From positions 124,001 to 188,000 of the forward strand of contig NZ_JAPFQM010000001.1 in assembly GCF_026241205.1 (NCBI RefSeq): a DNA stretch of 64,000 nucleotides. The letters run 5' to 3'. Within the stretch, counting starts at the first letter, position 1; each line of letters starts with the position of its first letter. The position numbers and the translations under genes are program-made. Source of the DNA: Thermomicrobium sp. 4228-Ro. Lineage in GTDB: Bacteria > Chloroflexota > Chloroflexia > Thermomicrobiales > Thermomicrobiaceae. The notes below the pieces were generated by a model. It did no database searches, was not told the DNA's origin, and saw only the letters and a list, made by a program, of their open reading frames with translations. Of the stretch, positions 43,239 through 52,709 are shown piece after piece.

Positions 43239-43937
43239 ATGCGACCCTTTCGTTTCTTGGTCACGGTGGCCGGTGTCCTGTTCGTTGGACAGTTTGTGGC
43301 GATGTCGGTGAGCGCCGGACCTCCATTCGGCCTGCCATTCGCAGAACCGCCAGGCGTGTCGACGTGGTTCGTGAGCCAATGGTACGGGAACACCGTCGCA
43401 GCCTACCGTAATCGATCGACACTTTACGCCGCTGGACAAGGCATGCACTTCGGTATCGATTTCGCAGCGCGGTGCGGTACCGTCGTACGAGCGATCGGCG
43501 ATGGTGTAGTGGTTGCAGTCGACGGGCCATACGGTGCCGCGCCGCACAACGTCGTGATCGACCATGGCAATGGCTATCGCTCCCTGTACGGTCATCTCAG
43601 AGACCGCTCACCGCTCCGTGTCGGCCAGAAAGTCCGACGCGGTGACCCGGTCGGGCTGGTGGGCGATCCGGCGAGTCTCCACTGCGATCGGGCGCCGCAT
43701 CTGCACCTGGAGATCCGTGATTCGAGGATGCGACGCGCCTACAACCCAGTGTCGCTGATCGACGCAGACTGGCCACGACTCACCCTCGGGCTCGGCCTCG
43801 CTGGCCAGCAGTTCGTGTTCGCCTACGAGGATCCAGTGCGCTGGCGCACACCGTGGGATCAACCCGACATTGTGTTCGGCGGGAAACCCCTGAATGACTG
43901 GCATTCGACCTGGCCACCATACGAGGGAAGCAAGTAG
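43239..43937 (+). CDS. Secreted M23 (LytM-type) metallopeptidase
   Basis: A 232-residue exported protein. The signal peptide is residues about 1-27 (FLVTVAGVLFVGQFVAMSVSAG). The M23 zinc site is complete: H70 and D74 (GMHFGIDFA), with H154 and H156 (APHLHLEIR). GYRSLYGHL is the usual linking strand. The protein probably cuts peptidoglycan cross-links or activates a hydrolase. No LysM or coiled-coil region is present. The lipoprotein gene starts one base after the stop, so they are co-translated. Confidence 0.92.
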   Translation: MRPFRFLVTVAGVLFVGQFVAMSVSAGPPFGLPFAEPPGVSTWFVSQWYGNTVAAYRNRSTLYAAGQGMHFGIDFAARCGTVVRAIGDGVVVAVDGPYGAAPHNVVIDHGNGYRSLYGHLRDRSPLRVGQKVRRGDPVGLVGDPASLHCDRAPHLHLEIRDSRMRRAYNPVSLIDADWPRLTLGLGLAGQQFVFAYEDPVRWRTPWDQPDIVFGGKPLNDWHSTWPPYEGSK

Positions 43938-43938
43938 G

Positions 43939-45090
43939 GTGCGGAGATACCTCCTGCTCGGACTGACGATCCTGACCGTTCTCGCAGGCTGCGCGCCTTT
44001 TCAGTCGAGACGCCCACCAGTCGAACCTGGCCCTGCACCGACTGCCGGGTCCCCTCCACCGCCGACGTTGCGCGCGGTCGCGTCGCCGATGGAAACCCCA
44101 TCGCGAGTATCTGGCCAGCTCGTGACAGCGACAGCGCCGGAATCGTCTTCGACCATCACTACCCCCACCGCCTCACCACGCCGATCGGACTCGTTCATCG
44201 CAGCCTCGTGTTGTGGCCTCCTCTCGTGGGCCGCTCCGGACTGGTTGTTCGTGTACGACCGCTCTCCTCAGGAGGGTACCTGGCTCGTCAATGTCGTGTC
44301 CGGCGAGCGGCGCAGGCTCGGCTCCTGGTACGGTGCTGCCGGCAGCGGTCGCGCCGCTCTGCTCGATCCCGATCGGGGAGTAACGACCTTGCTCGATTGG
44401 TCCGGCCGCGTCCTCGATGAATTCCCGACAGGGCGAACAGTGGTGACGCTGTCACCGGACGGACGGTATCTCGCCTGGCTGGAGAGCAGAAGTGAGCGTT
44501 TGCCCAGTTCCTTCGTCGCCCCCGTCAGCACGGTCATCGTCTTCGATACGATAGCTCGACACAGCTATCGGCTGGGAGAGCTACGGGTCGCCGGCTTGGT
44601 GTGGGCGGGGGCAGGTGACCGCTTACTCGTGCTCGGCGAGTCGCCGGATGGCAGTGTAGCTGGCGTGTGGCTCGCAGAGGCGCCGTGGAACGATGCCCAC
44701 CCCGTTCTCACCGGTCGCTTCTTCGTCGATCTTCGTGTCGTACCGGATAGCAGCGCGTTCTTCATCACGCGCGTTCTTTCTGGGAGCGTGGAAGACGATG
44801 GGGTCTGGCTCGTCGATCCGGCTACGGGCGACCGTCGACGAGTCCCGATCGAGCCGGCGTATCGCCCTACTTCTGCAGCTGTATGGGTTCTCGACGCTGA
44901 GAGTGGAAGCCCAAGACTCCGCGCGTATCAGCTCGATACGTTTCAGCCATGCGCATCCGCACTCCTGACTGAACCGGTGCTCGCCGAGACCTGGGAAGTG
45001 GCACCGGACGGCCGCTGGATCGCGTATTGGGGTGCGCTGAGTCAGCACGTGCGAGTCGAGGCGCTGCCGGCGTGCCGGGTCGATTCCTAA
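43939..45090 (+). CDS. Lipoprotein with TolB/WD40-like beta-propeller repeats
   Basis: A 383-residue lipoprotein. The signal peptide and lipobox are RRYLLLGLTILTVLAGC, with the lipidated cysteine at residue 18. A Pro/Thr/Ser linker follows (residues 25-85). The rest shows propeller-type strands such as VTLSPDGRYLAWLES, VWLVDPATGDRRRVP and WEVAPDGRWIAYWG, like TolB/WD40 PD40 repeats. No enzyme signature is seen. The GTG start is coupled to the M23 gene. It may help the peptidase act at the wall, but that is inference. Its stop overlaps the convergent flippase gene by 4 bases. Confidence 0.8.
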   Translation: MRRYLLLGLTILTVLAGCAPFQSRRPPVEPGPAPTAGSPPPPTLRAVASPMETPSRVSGQLVTATAPESSSTITTPTASPRRSDSFIAASCCGLLSWAAPDWLFVYDRSPQEGTWLVNVVSGERRRLGSWYGAAGSGRAALLDPDRGVTTLLDWSGRVLDEFPTGRTVVTLSPDGRYLAWLESRSERLPSSFVAPVSTVIVFDTIARHSYRLGELRVAGLVWAGAGDRLLVLGESPDGSVAGVWLAEAPWNDAHPVLTGRFFVDLRVVPDSSAFFITRVLSGSVEDDGVWLVDPATGDRRRVPIEPAYRPTSAAVWVLDAESGSPRLRAYQLDTFQPCASALLTEPVLAETWEVAPDGRWIAYWGALSQHVRVEALPACRVDS

Positions 45091-46724
45091 ACGCGGGAGC
45101 GCGAGAGGCGTAAACGCGGAAGGAGAGGCCGGAGTAGCGTGAGCTCCTGGGAACGAACAACGCCGAAGGCGAAGAGTGCGATGCCGTAGGTGACGAGGGC
45201 TAAGGGAAACAACAATACCCATGAGATGTTCCGGACCAGCACTCCGACCAGACAGCCAGTCGCCGCTGCCAGGAGAGGCCGCCACAGCAGCACGCTCCAA
45301 TCGACCACACCGAGATGACGCGTAACGCTGCGACGCAGCAGTACCAGGAGCACGATCTCGGTGAGGATCGTCGTGACGGCTGCTGCGCGGTAGCCGAACA
45401 GAGGAATCGCAACGAGGTTCGCGCTGATATTGAAGACGGTCGCGGCGATATAGGCCGGAGCGATGTCACGTTGTCGATCCACTGCGATGATGGCGTATTG
45501 CGTTATGCCATTGAGGTAGTGCAGCGGCGCGAACCAGATCAAAAGACGCAGCGTGTCAGCAGCGTCTGGGAGAAAGGTGCTGCCACCGAGAATCCGAATG
45601 AGAAGCGGTGCAGTCAAGAGGGTAAAAATCACGATCGCCCAGCCGATGATGACCAGAAACTTCGCACCCAGCTCATAGGAGCGACGGAGATCGTCACCGG
45701 TTTGTCGCGCGAGCACTGGAAAGACCGCTAGAACGAAGTAGGAGGGGATCAACGGCAACAAGTTCGGCAACTTGTAGGCCGCGTCGTAAATGCCCAACGC
45801 CCGCGTTCCCCCGAACGCTTGGATAATGAACGTGTCGATACGGAAAAAGACAGTGATCAACAAGCCATTGAGGAGCAGTGGCCAGGCTGCTCGCGCGAGT
45901 TGCTTGGCCTGGAACGGGGTAAGGCTCCAGGCGATACGCACGCGCTGTCGGTGGAGCGCGAGGTGCATCGCCGCGGCGTTACAGGTCGCTGCGATGACGG
46001 CAGCAGTCGCGATGCCAGGCACGCCCCAGCCTGCATCGAGAGCCAGGAGACCGATCGCGAAGCGAATCAAGTTCGTGAAGACCGTCAGTACGGCCGGCAA
46101 GTGGAGTCGCTCGTATCCCGTGAACACGGAATTGATCGCTTCAGCGTAACTCGCGGGGAGCAAGGAAGCGGTCAGCAGTATGGTCGCGACGATGCTGGCT
46201 CGCGAGAGATCGAGCAACGTTGAGCCGATTGTCAGATAGACTACCAGTAGCGGAGACACCACCACGAGCACGGCATAGCGAAACAGCGTCGTCGCGCCGA
46301 TCAGCTGTCCAGCTGACGAGGGGTCCCTCGCGACTTCACGGGCAGCCAGGATACTGAGGCCGAAATCGGTGACCGTCTTCAAGTACAGCCACGTGACGGT
46401 CGCGATCGCGTACTGACCGTTGCCCTCGACACCGAGCATGCGGAGCGCGAAGGCAGCGAAGACCAGATCGACAACACGATTGAGGAGCTGCGCGGCGATC
46501 GGTGTCGCGGAGTTCGCCAGGATGCGGCGAGCCTGGTTCACGGTAAAGCGGTCGATCAGCGTCGTCCCGCTCGCTGCCAGGCTAAAGAGACCGCCGAGAC
46601 CGAGAAGGAGAAGGCTCACGAGCACGATGCGGATCGGTTCGTTCGCGCTTTCGCCAGTGAGACCGAGCATGAGCACTCCAGCCTCTTCCGGACGTCCCGG
46701 TAGTCTGATCAGAGCGATGCTCAC
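45087..46724 (-). CDS. Polysaccharide flippase (Wzx/MOP family)
   Basis: A 545-residue membrane protein with 12-14 helices, of the polysaccharide-exporter branch of the MOP superfamily. Typical parts are LNRVVDLVFAAFALRMLGVEGNGQYA in outline, FFRIDTFIIQAFGGTRALGIYDAAYKL in outline, and FSLAASG at the first helix end. It should flip lipid-linked sugar repeat units outward. The GTG start overlaps the glycosyltransferase stop (GTGA). It is the last gene of the seven-gene polysaccharide operon. Confidence 0.88.
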   Translation of the reverse strand: MSIALIRLPGRPEEAGVLMLGLTGESANEPIRIVLVSLLLLGLGGLFSLAASGTTLIDRFTVNQARRILANSATPIAAQLLNRVVDLVFAAFALRMLGVEGNGQYAIATVTWLYLKTVTDFGLSILAAREVARDPSSAGQLIGATTLFRYAVLVVVSPLLVVYLTIGSTLLDLSRASIVATILLTASLLPASYAEAINSVFTGYERLHLPAVLTVFTNLIRFAIGLLALDAGWGVPGIATAAVIAATCNAAAMHLALHRQRVRIAWSLTPFQAKQLARAAWPLLLNGLLITVFFRIDTFIIQAFGGTRALGIYDAAYKLPNLLPLIPSYFVLAVFPVLARQTGDDLRRSYELGAKFLVIIGWAIVIFTLLTAPLLIRILGGSTFLPDAADTLRLLIWFAPLHYLNGITQYAIIAVDRQRDIAPAYIAATVFNISANLVAIPLFGYRAAAVTTILTEIVLLVLLRRSVTRHLGVVDWSVLLWRPLLAAATGCLVGVLVRNISWVLLFPLALVTYGIALFAFGVVRSQELTLLRPLLPRLRLSRSRV

Positions 46725-47839
46725 GGTTCGTACGCAGCGAGTCGGTAGACCTCGAGATGCTGTTCGGCCGACTTCGTCCAGCTGAACTGAGCGGCACGCT
46801 CACGGGCAGCGTGGCGTAGCCGCTGGGCCAGCTCTTCATTGGAAAGGACGTTCCATAATGCGTCGGCCAGTGGGTCCGGCGCGTCGACTGGAACATAAAG
46901 AGCAGCGGTAGCGGCGACCTCACGATGGACAGTCAAATCTGTTGCGACGGCCGGAACGCCGCAGGCGAGCGCTTCGAGAAGCGGTAAATTGAAGCCCTCG
47001 TAATAGGAGGCAGTGACGAAGGCGCGTGCACCACTGTAGATTGCGGCTAACAGGTCGTCGTCGATTCTCCGGAGCCAGACGACCCAGTCGCGGCGTACTG
47101 CTTGGAGAATCGCTTCCTCGAGCCGCTCGGAAAGCCACCCCGAAGAACCGACGATCACGAGTTGAAGGTCGGGCCTTTCGCGCAGGAGTCGTTCGACAGC
47201 ACGAAGCAGGATCGGATAGCCCTTACGGGGTTCCACGGTTCCCACCGCGACGATGTACGGATCGCGGATACCCAGACTCGCCAGGAGCGGAGTACCCTGC
47301 GCGCGTTCGACGGGACGAAAGGTCGCGCCCACACCGTGGTAAATCACATGGACACGTGCCGGATCGACGCGGTAGAGGCGGATGAGGTCGGTTCGTACCG
47401 CTTCACTCACGGTAACGATGCGGCGAGCCGATGCCAGCGTCCTGGGAACGGTTGCTGCTAGAAACTGGACTAAGCGAGGATGTCCGAGTTCCGGCACGAT
47501 CAGATAGCTGAGATCATGGATCGTGACAACTCCCGGGGAGCGAGTCGGCGGTAGGAGGAAATCGATCCCGTGCACCACATCGACGTGTCCGACGAACATC
47601 TCGAGGAAAAGCGGAAGCCGCACACGATGCCACAGCCGAGTGAGCCAGACCGGAGAAAGGGGAAGACGACGAAGCGTCGCGCCAGCAGGCGGACAACCGA
47701 CCGGGTGCGAGACGCGGCCGTAGAAGAGCACAAGATCCTTGCCGAGGAAGGATACGAGCGCCGAGACCAATTCCCGAGCATAGCGACCGATCCCGGCCGG
47801 TTGGGAAACTCCCGGAGAAAAATCGAGAGCAACACGCAT
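46721..47839 (-). CDS. Glycosyltransferase family 4
   Basis: A 372-residue GT-B glycosyltransferase. The N-terminal domain contains GIGRYARELVSAL. The C-terminal domain contains VGTVEPRKGYPILLRAVERLL and the nucleotide-sugar site in SYYEGFNLPLLEALACGVPAVATD, whose two glutamates are the GT4 EX7E motif. It transfers a sugar, probably mannose- or glucose-type, to the growing lipid-linked glycan; donor and acceptor are not evident. It overlaps the flippase gene by 4 bases. Confidence 0.92.
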   Translation of the reverse strand: MRVALDFSPGVSQPAGIGRYARELVSALVSFLGKDLVLFYGRVSHPVGCPPAGATLRRLPLSPVWLTRLWHRVRLPLFLEMFVGHVDVVHGIDFLLPPTRSPGVVTIHDLSYLIVPELGHPRLVQFLAATVPRTLASARRIVTVSEAVRTDLIRLYRVDPARVHVIYHGVGATFRPVERAQGTPLLASLGIRDPYIVAVGTVEPRKGYPILLRAVERLLRERPDLQLVIVGSSGWLSERLEEAILQAVRRDWVVWLRRIDDDLLAAIYSGARAFVTASYYEGFNLPLLEALACGVPAVATDLTVHREVAATAALYVPVDAPDPLADALWNVLSNEELAQRLRHAARERAAQFSWTKSAEQHLEVYRLAAYEP

Positions 47840-47843
47840 CGTC

Positions 47844-48824
47844 TCAGCTCCCGCGTAAGCGCTCGACTATCCAGGGAAGACCAGCGACGATGAACACGCT
47901 CCAGTACGCGACGAGGCGATCGAGCAAGGCGAGCGCCACAGCCTGCTCGGCGCGAACGCCGAAGAGGATGAGCGTGCCGGCGATACCGATCTCGACAGCA
48001 CCGATGCCTGCCGGCGTCAGCGGTACGGTCGTCAAGAGAGCGGCGAGGAGTGCGATGAGGAAACTCATCGCGACGGAGAGTGCGAGCCCGAGTGCTCTCG
48101 CCTCCGCATAGACCCGCATGCCTTCCAGAAACCAGAGCGGTACGGTGAGGGCGGTGACTCCAACGAACGCTCGCCCACGGAGTTGCAGTCCGGCAGCGAA
48201 ACGGATGAGCGGAGCGCGGAGAACGGGAGGGAGCACTCTGACCAGCCGATCCGAGTGCCGGAACGAGGTGAGGATCGCGGCGAGTGCAATGCCCATACCA
48301 GCCGCGACGAGCTGGAGCGGCAGCAGTTGAGCGTTCGTTGCCACGCCGACGACCCAGGCTGCGAGCGGTAGGAGCAAAGCGAGCACGACGAGATCAGCGG
48401 ACCGTTCGATGAGGACCGTACCGAACACCGTGGCGACGGGAAGTTCCGATCGGCGCTGAGCGAGGTAGCTGCGATAGAGCTCGCCGAGCTTGGCCGGCAG
48501 CGCACAGTTGACGAGCCAACCATACAGACAGAAGCGCGTGAGCGTGAGCGTAGACGGGATCGTGCTCGAGTCGCCGTGCTGTTCGAGAAGCACACGCCAA
48601 CGGAGCCCGCGGAGAGGAAACGAACCGTAGTAGGCGACGAGTGCCAAAACGACAAATCCGGGTGAACTCCCGACCAGCAGCTCAGCAACGTCACCCCACG
48701 CCAGTTGACTCCGCCACCAGGCTACGGCCGCGAAGACCACGACAACGATGACGCCGATGGTCCCTCGCAGAAGAGACCGACGCCAGTCCACACTGATCGT
48801 CTTCGTGGTTTCCGATACAGTCAC
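47844..48824 (-). CDS. UPF0104 / lysylphosphatidylglycerol synthase-type membrane protein
   Basis: A 326-residue protein with about eight helices and the LPG-synthase transmembrane (UPF0104) pattern: PLRGLRWRVLLEQHG after helix 2, the loop ALPAKLGELYRSYL, and LTPAGIGAVEIGIAGTL near the C-terminus. In a polysaccharide operon such proteins may move or shield lipids or lipid-linked sugars; the function is unproven. I use the GTG at 48824, six bases after AGGAA; a GTG two codons upstream directly abuts that site. It follows the O-antigen-ligase-like gene by 18 bases. Confidence 0.82.
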   Translation of the reverse strand: MTVSETTKTISVDWRRSLLRGTIGVIVVVVFAAVAWWRSQLAWGDVAELLVGSSPGFVVLALVAYYGSFPLRGLRWRVLLEQHGDSSTIPSTLTLTRFCLYGWLVNCALPAKLGELYRSYLAQRRSELPVATVFGTVLIERSADLVVLALLLPLAAWVVGVATNAQLLPLQLVAAGMGIALAAILTSFRHSDRLVRVLPPVLRAPLIRFAAGLQLRGRAFVGVTALTVPLWFLEGMRVYAEARALGLALSVAMSFLIALLAALLTTVPLTPAGIGAVEIGIAGTLILFGVRAEQAVALALLDRLVAYWSVFIVAGLPWIVERLRGS

Positions 48825-48842
48825 AGTCACTTCCTGTTTCGA

Positions 48843-50369
48843 TTACCTGACCGCCTTCGTTCGGTTGGCATCGTGATCCCAGCCGCAGCGCGCTCGCCAG
48901 ACAAATCCCCACAGTGCCAGCAGCTGAATACTCAAGTGGAGTTCGTGGAGATTCTCGACCAGATTGTGCACAGCGACGGCAGCCGTCGCGGCTAGAGCAC
49001 CCAGTGCCACCGCACGGTCGAAACCGAACGCTCGTCGCCGTACGACTGTCAGCATTGTCCACACAGCAGAAGCGAGCAGCGCCGAATAGACGAGAAAGCC
49101 GGGAAGTCCGAGCTCAGCCAAAACGTGCAGATAATAGTTGTGCGCATGACCGCGAGCGACAGGAAAGACCGGGTGCAGTGAGTAATCGGGAAACAGAACG
49201 CTGAAGTTTCCTGCACCGACACCGGTAAGCGGATGATCCAGAAACATGTTCCAGGCAGCTTGCCAGTGCACCATCCGTTCGACAACGGCCCAATTGTTCG
49301 CTGTCAGCTGCACGTCACGGACGTCGAACGGTCGCGCCTGCGTCACCAGCTGGACTGCCCGCTCACGAACCGGCTCCGGCAGCTGTTGCCAGCCACCGGT
49401 GAGAAGAACGATCGCCCCGATGACGACAACAGCCACCCCGACGCGGCGGACGGTCGCGGGGGCAAAAAGAAGCAACGCCGCCAATCCCCCCAGTGTCCCG
49501 ACCCACGCTCCTCGAGAAAAGCTCAACAAGATCCCCGCCAAACTCGCCAGAACTCCGGTCGCCAGCACGATCAGTAGTAGACCGTGCAGGATGAGCCGAC
49601 GTCGGGTACCGGCCGCAGCGACGAACCCGCGCCAGCGGACGCGACGATACCTGCGAAGGAACGTCGCACACGCTCGTACGTTCCACAACGCGAGCGGCAG
49701 CAGCCAGAGCCCGACCATTTCCAGGTACCCACCGTACGGGTTCGGTTGCCCGAAGGTCCCGTACGCACGATAGATTCCAGCTGCCACGGCAAAACTCGGG
49801 GGAGCCAGGCCCAGCGCACTCTGTACCGTTCCGAAGGCCACTTCGCCGACTGCTGCGATCGCGAGCCCTGCCGCCAGCAGCAGGACACTCCTCCGCGAAA
49901 CCATCAGATGAATCACTGCGAGAAAAGCGACGAGCGCACCACCCCAGCGATAGATCGTCGCGACGCCGAAAAGGACGTTGCTAGCGACCGACAACGAAAG
50001 CACTTGTACCAATAGGAAGATCGTCAGCATTCGTGCGGTGAGCGGAAAGTGCACACGTGCACGTCGGCTCAGCAGGACGAGCGGAAGGAGGAATCCGGTT
50101 CCTGCTAATGCAAGTTGCGTCGCTGTCAATCCGATCGTTCCGACTGGGATACGGACGACATCTTGCGCAGGAACGGACAAGACGAGCCCGAGTGGAGCCA
50201 GCACGGGAACCGCGAGCGTCGCGAGTCCGGCGAACGCAGCCACGACCAGTCCGACTCCGATCGGTGCCGGAACCCAGACCACGATCAGCGCGAGCACGAC
50301 GCCAGCAGCAATGGCAGCTGCTGACACGTTCTGGGGTGCTACCCTCGTGAACGGCGAAACCTCATGCAT
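48843..50369 (-). CDS. O-antigen ligase-like (Wzy/WaaL family) membrane protein, copy 1
   Basis: A 508-residue protein with about 12 helices. The Wzy_C/WaaL region includes SFSRGAWVGTLGGL and, in the large outer loop, DHPLTGVGAGNFSVLFPDYS and ARGHAHNYYLHVLAELGLPG, whose histidine-rich HAHN motif is typical. The family joins or polymerises glycans on a lipid carrier. The start overlaps the preceding epimerase gene by 8 bases. A second member lies two genes upstream. Confidence 0.88.
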   Translation of the reverse strand: MHEVSPFTRVAPQNVSAAAIAAGVVLALIVVWVPAPIGVGLVVAAFAGLATLAVPVLAPLGLVLSVPAQDVVRIPVGTIGLTATQLALAGTGFLLPLVLLSRRARVHFPLTARMLTIFLLVQVLSLSVASNVLFGVATIYRWGGALVAFLAVIHLMVSRRSVLLLAAGLAIAAVGEVAFGTVQSALGLAPPSFAVAAGIYRAYGTFGQPNPYGGYLEMVGLWLLPLALWNVRACATFLRRYRRVRWRGFVAAAGTRRRLILHGLLLIVLATGVLASLAGILLSFSRGAWVGTLGGLAALLLFAPATVRRVGVAVVVIGAIVLLTGGWQQLPEPVRERAVQLVTQARPFDVRDVQLTANNWAVVERMVHWQAAWNMFLDHPLTGVGAGNFSVLFPDYSLHPVFPVARGHAHNYYLHVLAELGLPGFLVYSALLASAVWTMLTVVRRRAFGFDRAVALGALAATAAVAVHNLVENLHELHLSIQLLALWGFVWRARCGWDHDANRTKAVR

Positions 50370-51315
50370 CGCGCACCGTCGTGCTGGAGAGTATGCGCCG
50401 GAAGTATCGGATCGTCTCTGTCATGCCTTCTTCCAGTGACACGACCGGTTCCCAGCCGAGTAGTTCGCGCGCCCGGCGAATGTCTGGGCAACGCCGCGTC
50501 GGATCGTCCGGGCGAGGAGGGCGGTAAATGAGCGGAGCCTTCGAACCGGTCAACCGAAGGATCAACTGCGCGAGCTCGAGGATCGTCCGTTCGTCCGGAT
50601 TCCCCAGGTTCACGATCGACCCGGCCAACCCATCTCGTTCCATCAACAAGCGCAAACCGCGCACCATGTCGGACACATAGCACAGCGCGCGGGTCTGCAT
50701 TCCATCCCCGTAGATCTCCAGTGGTTCACCGGTCAAGGCTCGCACGATAAAGTTCGGTACGACACGCCCATCGTCCGGATCCATGCGTGGACCGTAGGTG
50801 TTGAAGATGCGCGCGATCCGCGCATCGACCCCGTACTCCCGAACGAACTCCATCGTCAGTGCTTCGCCGAACCGCTTCCCCTCGTCATAGCAACTGCGCG
50901 GTCCGACGGGATTGACATTCCCGTAATAGTCTTCCGATTGCGGATGGACGAGCGGATCACCGTACACTTCGGACGTCGAGGCGAAGACGAAGCGCGCACC
51001 GGATGCTCGTGCACACTCGAGCAAGCGCAGCGTCCCGATCGAGTTGACGAGCAATGTTTCGATAGGATGCCGGCGATAGCCGACCGGGCTCGCCGGGCTG
51101 GCTAGATGAAAGATGGCGTCAGCCGGGAGCAGTTCGATCGTCGCCACGTCCTGCTCGAGAAACCGGAAACGCGGGTGACCGAGAAGATGGACGATATTGT
51201 CCCTGCGACCGGTCAGCAGGTTATCGACGACGATGACCTCGAAACCGTCGGCGAGCAAATCCTCAGCGAGGTGCGAACCGATGAAGCCTGCACCACCTGA
51301 CACCACAACGCGCAC
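50362..51315 (-). CDS. NAD-dependent sugar epimerase/decarboxylase, UDP-xylose synthase-like
   Basis: A 317-residue extended SDR enzyme. It has the NAD site SGGAGFIGSHLAEDLL, the catalytic serine region FASTSEVYGDP, and YDEGKRFGE with the catalytic Tyr and Lys. The phrase GPRSCYDEGKR is characteristic of UDP-glucuronate decarboxylases, which make UDP-xylose from UDP-glucuronate. dTDP-glucose dehydratase-like functions are less likely. The GTG at 51315 is five bases after GGAGG; one two codons upstream is too close. Confidence 0.88.
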   Translation of the reverse strand: MRVVVSGGAGFIGSHLAEDLLADGFEVIVVDNLLTGRRDNIVHLLGHPRFRFLEQDVATIELLPADAIFHLASPASPVGYRRHPIETLLVNSIGTLRLLECARASGARFVFASTSEVYGDPLVHPQSEDYYGNVNPVGPRSCYDEGKRFGEALTMEFVREYGVDARIARIFNTYGPRMDPDDGRVVPNFIVRALTGEPLEIYGDGMQTRALCYVSDMVRGLRLLMERDGLAGSIVNLGNPDERTILELAQLILRLTGSKAPLIYRPPRPDDPTRRCPDIRRARELLGWEPVVSLEEGMTETIRYFRRILSSTTVRDA

Positions 51316-51317
51316 AG

Positions 51318-52709
51318 TCACCTCCTGCTTACGTCCGCCACGCTCGGAACCACGCGCGGCAGGTCAAGTATGACAGCGACAAGCCAGAACGAAAGCGCGA
51401 GATCGAGCGTGAAGTATCCGCGATCGACCAGCCCGTGCAGCACAGCGACGAGCAATCCGAAGCTCGCCGAAACCGTTATCGGGCCCGCCTCGACCCGAAG
51501 GCGTCGCACCAGGAGCCAGAGCGCGCACCCCACGAGTATCAGTCCAGCGACTCCCAACCGCACCCAGGCATCGAGGAAAAGATTGTGCGGGTGACTCGTG
51601 AATCGCTCCGGCCAGGCTACCGGCTCCACATAACGTGGTACATACTGGTACAGGTACTGATCGAGTCCCACGCCAGTCACTGGGTAGTCGGCCAGCATGA
51701 CGGCAGTGCTCCGCCAAATGGCCAGTCGCAACGCCTCGCTCCCGGTACTGAGATCGGCCCGCAGGCGGTCAGGAAAGAGGAGGTAGCCGACCGCGAGCGC
51801 GACAGTCGCCAGCGCTGCCGACACGAATCCCACGCGCCGGTATCCAGCCACGACTGCCGCGACGACGCTCGCAATCGCCAGAGCAAGGAACGCGCCACGT
51901 GAGAACGTCAGCAGCGTGGTCAAACCGATCACGGCCGCGGCGACTGCCCACAATGCGCGTGGACGTCCGCGTACGAACAACGCGAGCGCGAGTGCCACGA
52001 TCGCTGCCCGTTCGAGCGCGAGCGCTGCGGCATTCGGGTGCGGGTAGAACCCCTCGAGACGGCGCACACCGTCCACAGCGAGTCCACCACCAGCCAGCCA
52101 CTCGACAAAACAGATAACACTCGCCACGGTCGTGGCTCCGATCCAGGCAGCGAGAAAACGGAGTCGGTCATCACCTCTCCGGCAGACCCAGAGGACCGCC
52201 GCATACCACATCACCGGTTCGAGGATGACCCAGCGCCACTCCCGGACGCTCTCGCGCCAGCGGTCGGGAGCCGCGATCACACCGAGCGACGCGGTACCGA
52301 CGGCGAGAAGACCGATACCCAACGATGCGAAGGAGGCCGTTCGGGCGATCTCCCGAGCCTGGGCGACCTGCTGCAGCCAGTGCCGACGCCAGGCGAGGGA
52401 CAGTCCCTCGCGGATCACTGTCCCGACTACAGCGATGCAGACGGCGAGTTCCGACACAGCAAATCGGGCAGAGCCGACGGTCACCTGCAGCGGTGTGAAC
52501 GGTATCGCCATCGGGACGAGGAGCAGCACCGACGAGGGAAACAGGATCGCAAGCAGCACGAGTAGGCCGAGCACCAGCAAGGTCAATTCGATCGGGTGAC
52601 GCGGCAAGAGCGCGACGAGCAACAGCACAGCGAGAATAGTCGCTGCGTTCGCAGCGCACTGGCTCTCGGTACGGCAGCCTCGCACCCGATCGAGCGCACC
52701 CCGGATCAC
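51318..52709 (-). CDS. O-antigen ligase-like (Wzy/WaaL family) membrane protein, copy 2
   Basis: A 463-residue protein with about 12 helices. Features are LEGFYPHPNAAALALERAAI, LTFSRGAFLALAIASVVA, DYPVTGVGLDQYLYQYVP and FTSHPHNLFLDAWVRLGVAG, the last two in the outer loop that carries the catalytic site in this family. It differs clearly from copy 1, so the two probably do different jobs, such as polymerase and ligase. The GTG overlaps the upstream stop (GTGA). Confidence 0.87.
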   Translation of the reverse strand: MIRGALDRVRGCRTESQCAANAATILAVLLLVALLPRHPIELTLLVLGLLVLLAILFPSSVLLLVPMAIPFTPLQVTVGSARFAVSELAVCIAVVGTVIREGLSLAWRRHWLQQVAQAREIARTASFASLGIGLLAVGTASLGVIAAPDRWRESVREWRWVILEPVMWYAAVLWVCRRGDDRLRFLAAWIGATTVASVICFVEWLAGGGLAVDGVRRLEGFYPHPNAAALALERAAIVALALALFVRGRPRALWAVAAAVIGLTTLLTFSRGAFLALAIASVVAAVVAGYRRVGFVSAALATVALAVGYLLFPDRLRADLSTGSEALRLAIWRSTAVMLADYPVTGVGLDQYLYQYVPRYVEPVAWPERFTSHPHNLFLDAWVRLGVAGLILVGCALWLLVRRLRVEAGPITVSASFGLLVAVLHGLVDRGYFTLDLALSFWLVAVILDLPRVVPSVADVSRR